Below the pieces are notes generated by a model. It saw only the letters and a list, made by a program, of their open reading frames with translations, made no database searches and had not been told where the DNA came from. Of a stretch of DNA of 5,461 nucleotides, positions 4,310 through 5,461 are shown in pieces; positions within the stretch are counted from its first letter, which is position 1; every line of letters starts with the position of its first letter. A program made the translations under genes and the position numbers. This stretch comes from Armatimonadota bacterium (GTDB taxonomy: Bacteria; Actinomycetota; Acidimicrobiia; Spongiisociales; UBA5794). The DNA is taken from contig QQUL01000353.1 in assembly GCA_008501565.1 (NCBI GenBank), positions 1-5,461 on the forward strand. Direction: 5' to 3'.

Positions 4310-5461
4310 CTACTCCTTTGCATCCTGAATCGCCTGCCATACCCGCTTCGGTCTCAGCGGCATGTCGATGTGTCTGACGCCGAGATGCGCCACTGCATCG
4401 ACAACGGCATTCACGATCGTCTGTGCCGCTCCGATCGTCCCTGCCTCTCCGATACCTTTCACACCGAGCGGATTCACATCAGTCGGTGTGACCGTTCGGT
4501 CGAGATTGAACAACGGCAGGTTTTCCGGAGCCGGAAGCGCATAGTCGGCCATCGAGGCGGTGAGTAGATTCCCCATTTCGTCGTAGATCGCTTCCTCGAA
4601 AAGCGCCTGCGCGATGCCCTGGGCAATGCCACCGTGCACCTGCCCGTCAACGATCATCGGGTTGATCACGTTGCCGCAGTCATCCGTGGCCCAGTATTCG
4701 AGGAGATCGACATCACCGGTCTCGGGATCGACCTCGACGAGTGCCATGTGCGAGCCAAACGGCCATGTTGCATTCGGAGGGCTGAACACAACCGAGGATT
4801 CAAGACCGCCCTCCACGCCTTCTGGCAGGGTGTGGGGCTGGTATGCCGCCTCGGCGATCTGACCCCAGGTGACTGCCTTGTCAGGCGAACCAGCCACATG
4901 GGCGCCTCCATCGGCAAACCGCATGTCATCGGGAGCAGCCTCAAGGAGGTGACCCGCGATCTTCGCAGCCTTCTCCTTCACACGCGCCGTTGCCTCGAAT
5001 GTCGCGGTTCCGTCAACCGCAATGGATCGGGATCCGAAGGTTCCGACGCCCATCGGCGAGTCAAGGGAGTCACCGTGCTGGACCTCAATGTTGTCCATCG
5101 CGATCCCAAGTCCGTCCGACACGATCTGTGCCCATGTCGTTTCGTGCCCCTGACCGCTTGGTCCGGTCCCGATCGTTACCGTGCACGTACCGTCCGGTTG
5201 AACTCGGACCACACCGGAACCGTTGAATGCGGTCGGCAGGCCATACCCGGCCCAAGAGAATCCAAGTCCGGCGAGGGCTGATGGCCCAAATCCACAGACC
5301 TCGACATAGGTGCTCAGACCGAGACCAAGGAGCCTGCCGTCGGCGCGAGCGGCATCGCGCTTCGCCTTGAGGTCCTCGTATCCGACCCGGTCGAGCAACG
5401 CGTCGAGGTTCGTCGCGTAGTCGCCCGAATCCATCGTGAGTCCGATGGCGGTTTGCACAGG
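4310..5461 (-). CDS. Molybdopterin-binding large subunit of a xanthine dehydrogenase/CO dehydrogenase-family hydroxylase, C-terminal half (CoxL-like, partial)
   Basis: 383 codons are visible. The frame stays open to the window edge, where a CCT codon at 5459-5461 precedes a GTG that is almost certainly an internal valine. Family members have about 750-800 residues, so roughly the C-terminal half is present. Numbered from that valine, features include DSGDY (10-14), the cofactor-binding GPSGQGHETTWAQI (99-112), HGDSLDSPMGVGTFGSRSIAVDG (128-150), DDCGNVINPMIVDGQVHGG, and GVKGIGEAG (332-340), whose Glu338 is the catalytic base known from xanthine dehydrogenase and CO dehydrogenase. This subunit binds the molybdopterin cytosine dinucleotide cofactor and hydroxylates or oxidises the substrate. 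The loop that separates true CO dehydrogenase from other family members lies in the missing half, so the substrate is open. Its stop codon sits between the ribosome site and the start of the next gene. Confidence 0.94.
   Translation of the reverse strand, partial: PVQTAIGLTMDSGDYATNLDALLDRVGYEDLKAKRDAARADGRLLGLGLSTYVEVCGFGPSALAGLGFSWAGYGLPTAFNGSGVVRVQPDGTCTVTIGTGPSGQGHETTWAQIVSDGLGIAMDNIEVQHGDSLDSPMGVGTFGSRSIAVDGTATFEATARVKEKAAKIAGHLLEAAPDDMRFADGGAHVAGSPDKAVTWGQIAEAAYQPHTLPEGVEGGLESSVVFSPPNATWPFGSHMALVEVDPETGDVDLLEYWATDDCGNVINPMIVDGQVHGGIAQGIAQALFEEAIYDEMGNLLTASMADYALPAPENLPLFNLDRTVTPTDVNPLGVKGIGEAGTIGAAQTIVNAVVDAVAHLGVRHIDMPLRPKRVWQAIQDAKE
4313..4319 (-). promoter_or_regulatory. Shine-Dalgarno site of the FAD-subunit gene
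   Basis: Read on the minus strand AAAGGAG is followed by TAG (the large-subunit stop), CC and ATG. The five-base spacing is good, and the site settles the start at 4307. It lies inside the last codons of the large-subunit gene, so ribosomes finishing one gene can start the next. Confidence 0.85.

Noticed and set aside
4308..4340. Upstream ATG at 4340 as the FAD-subunit start
   Set aside because: It would overlap the large-subunit gene and add 11 residues not seen in the family. The strong Shine-Dalgarno site and the conserved N-terminus support 4307.
4634..5281. Plus-strand 215-codon frame antisense to the large-subunit gene
   Set aside because: The minus strand encodes unmistakable molybdopterin-binding motifs over the same bases.
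5456..5458. GTG as the start of the large-subunit gene
   Set aside because: The frame stays open upstream to the edge, the family is about twice this length, and the first visible residues correspond to the middle of the protein.

Overview
The window looks like a chromosomal segment of a moderately high-GC (by eye about 60%), probably actinobacterial, free-living bacterium. The reasons are the GC-rich coding bias, the style of the HtpX and MidA proteins, the absence of Shine-Dalgarno sites on the genes that begin transcripts combined with a TANNNT hexamer 6-7 nt before each start, and an aerobic xanthine dehydrogenase/CO dehydrogenase-type hydroxylase operon. Acidimicrobiia or a relative would fit, but the sequence alone cannot settle the lineage.

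Left edge (1-330): no credible gene. It holds almost two copies of a 147-bp direct tandem repeat, then five head-to-tail copies of a 7-bp unit that stop at the base next to the htpX stop codon. Each 147-bp copy carries a short tRNA T-arm-like sequence, but no complete tRNA can be folded.

Middle (331-2824): htpX (minus strand, membrane zinc metalloprotease) and a MidA/NDUFAF7-type SAM-dependent methyltransferase (minus) lie in tandem, 53 bp apart. The methyltransferase gene is divergent from a HIT-family nucleotide-binding hydrolase (plus). The two start codons are separated by only 23 bp, and in that gap two oppositely directed -10-like hexamers share a TA step. This looks like a bidirectional leaderless promoter.

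Right half (2826-5461): a minus-strand operon runs in the order molybdopterin-binding large subunit (C-terminal half only, cut by the window edge), FAD-binding medium subunit, MobA/MocA-like molybdenum cofactor nucleotidyltransferase. The first two are tightly coupled: the Shine-Dalgarno site of the medium subunit lies directly before the large-subunit stop codon. The third gene would supply the cytosine dinucleotide form of molybdopterin that such enzymes use. No 2Fe-2S small-subunit gene is visible, so it must lie beyond the right edge or elsewhere. The substrate cannot be assigned, because the N-terminal half that carries the diagnostic active-site loop is not here. The operon ends 1 bp from the HIT gene stop, in convergent orientation.

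Most of the window is ordinary conserved metabolism. The least explained parts are the left-edge repeats and the compact divergent start region at 2298-2320.
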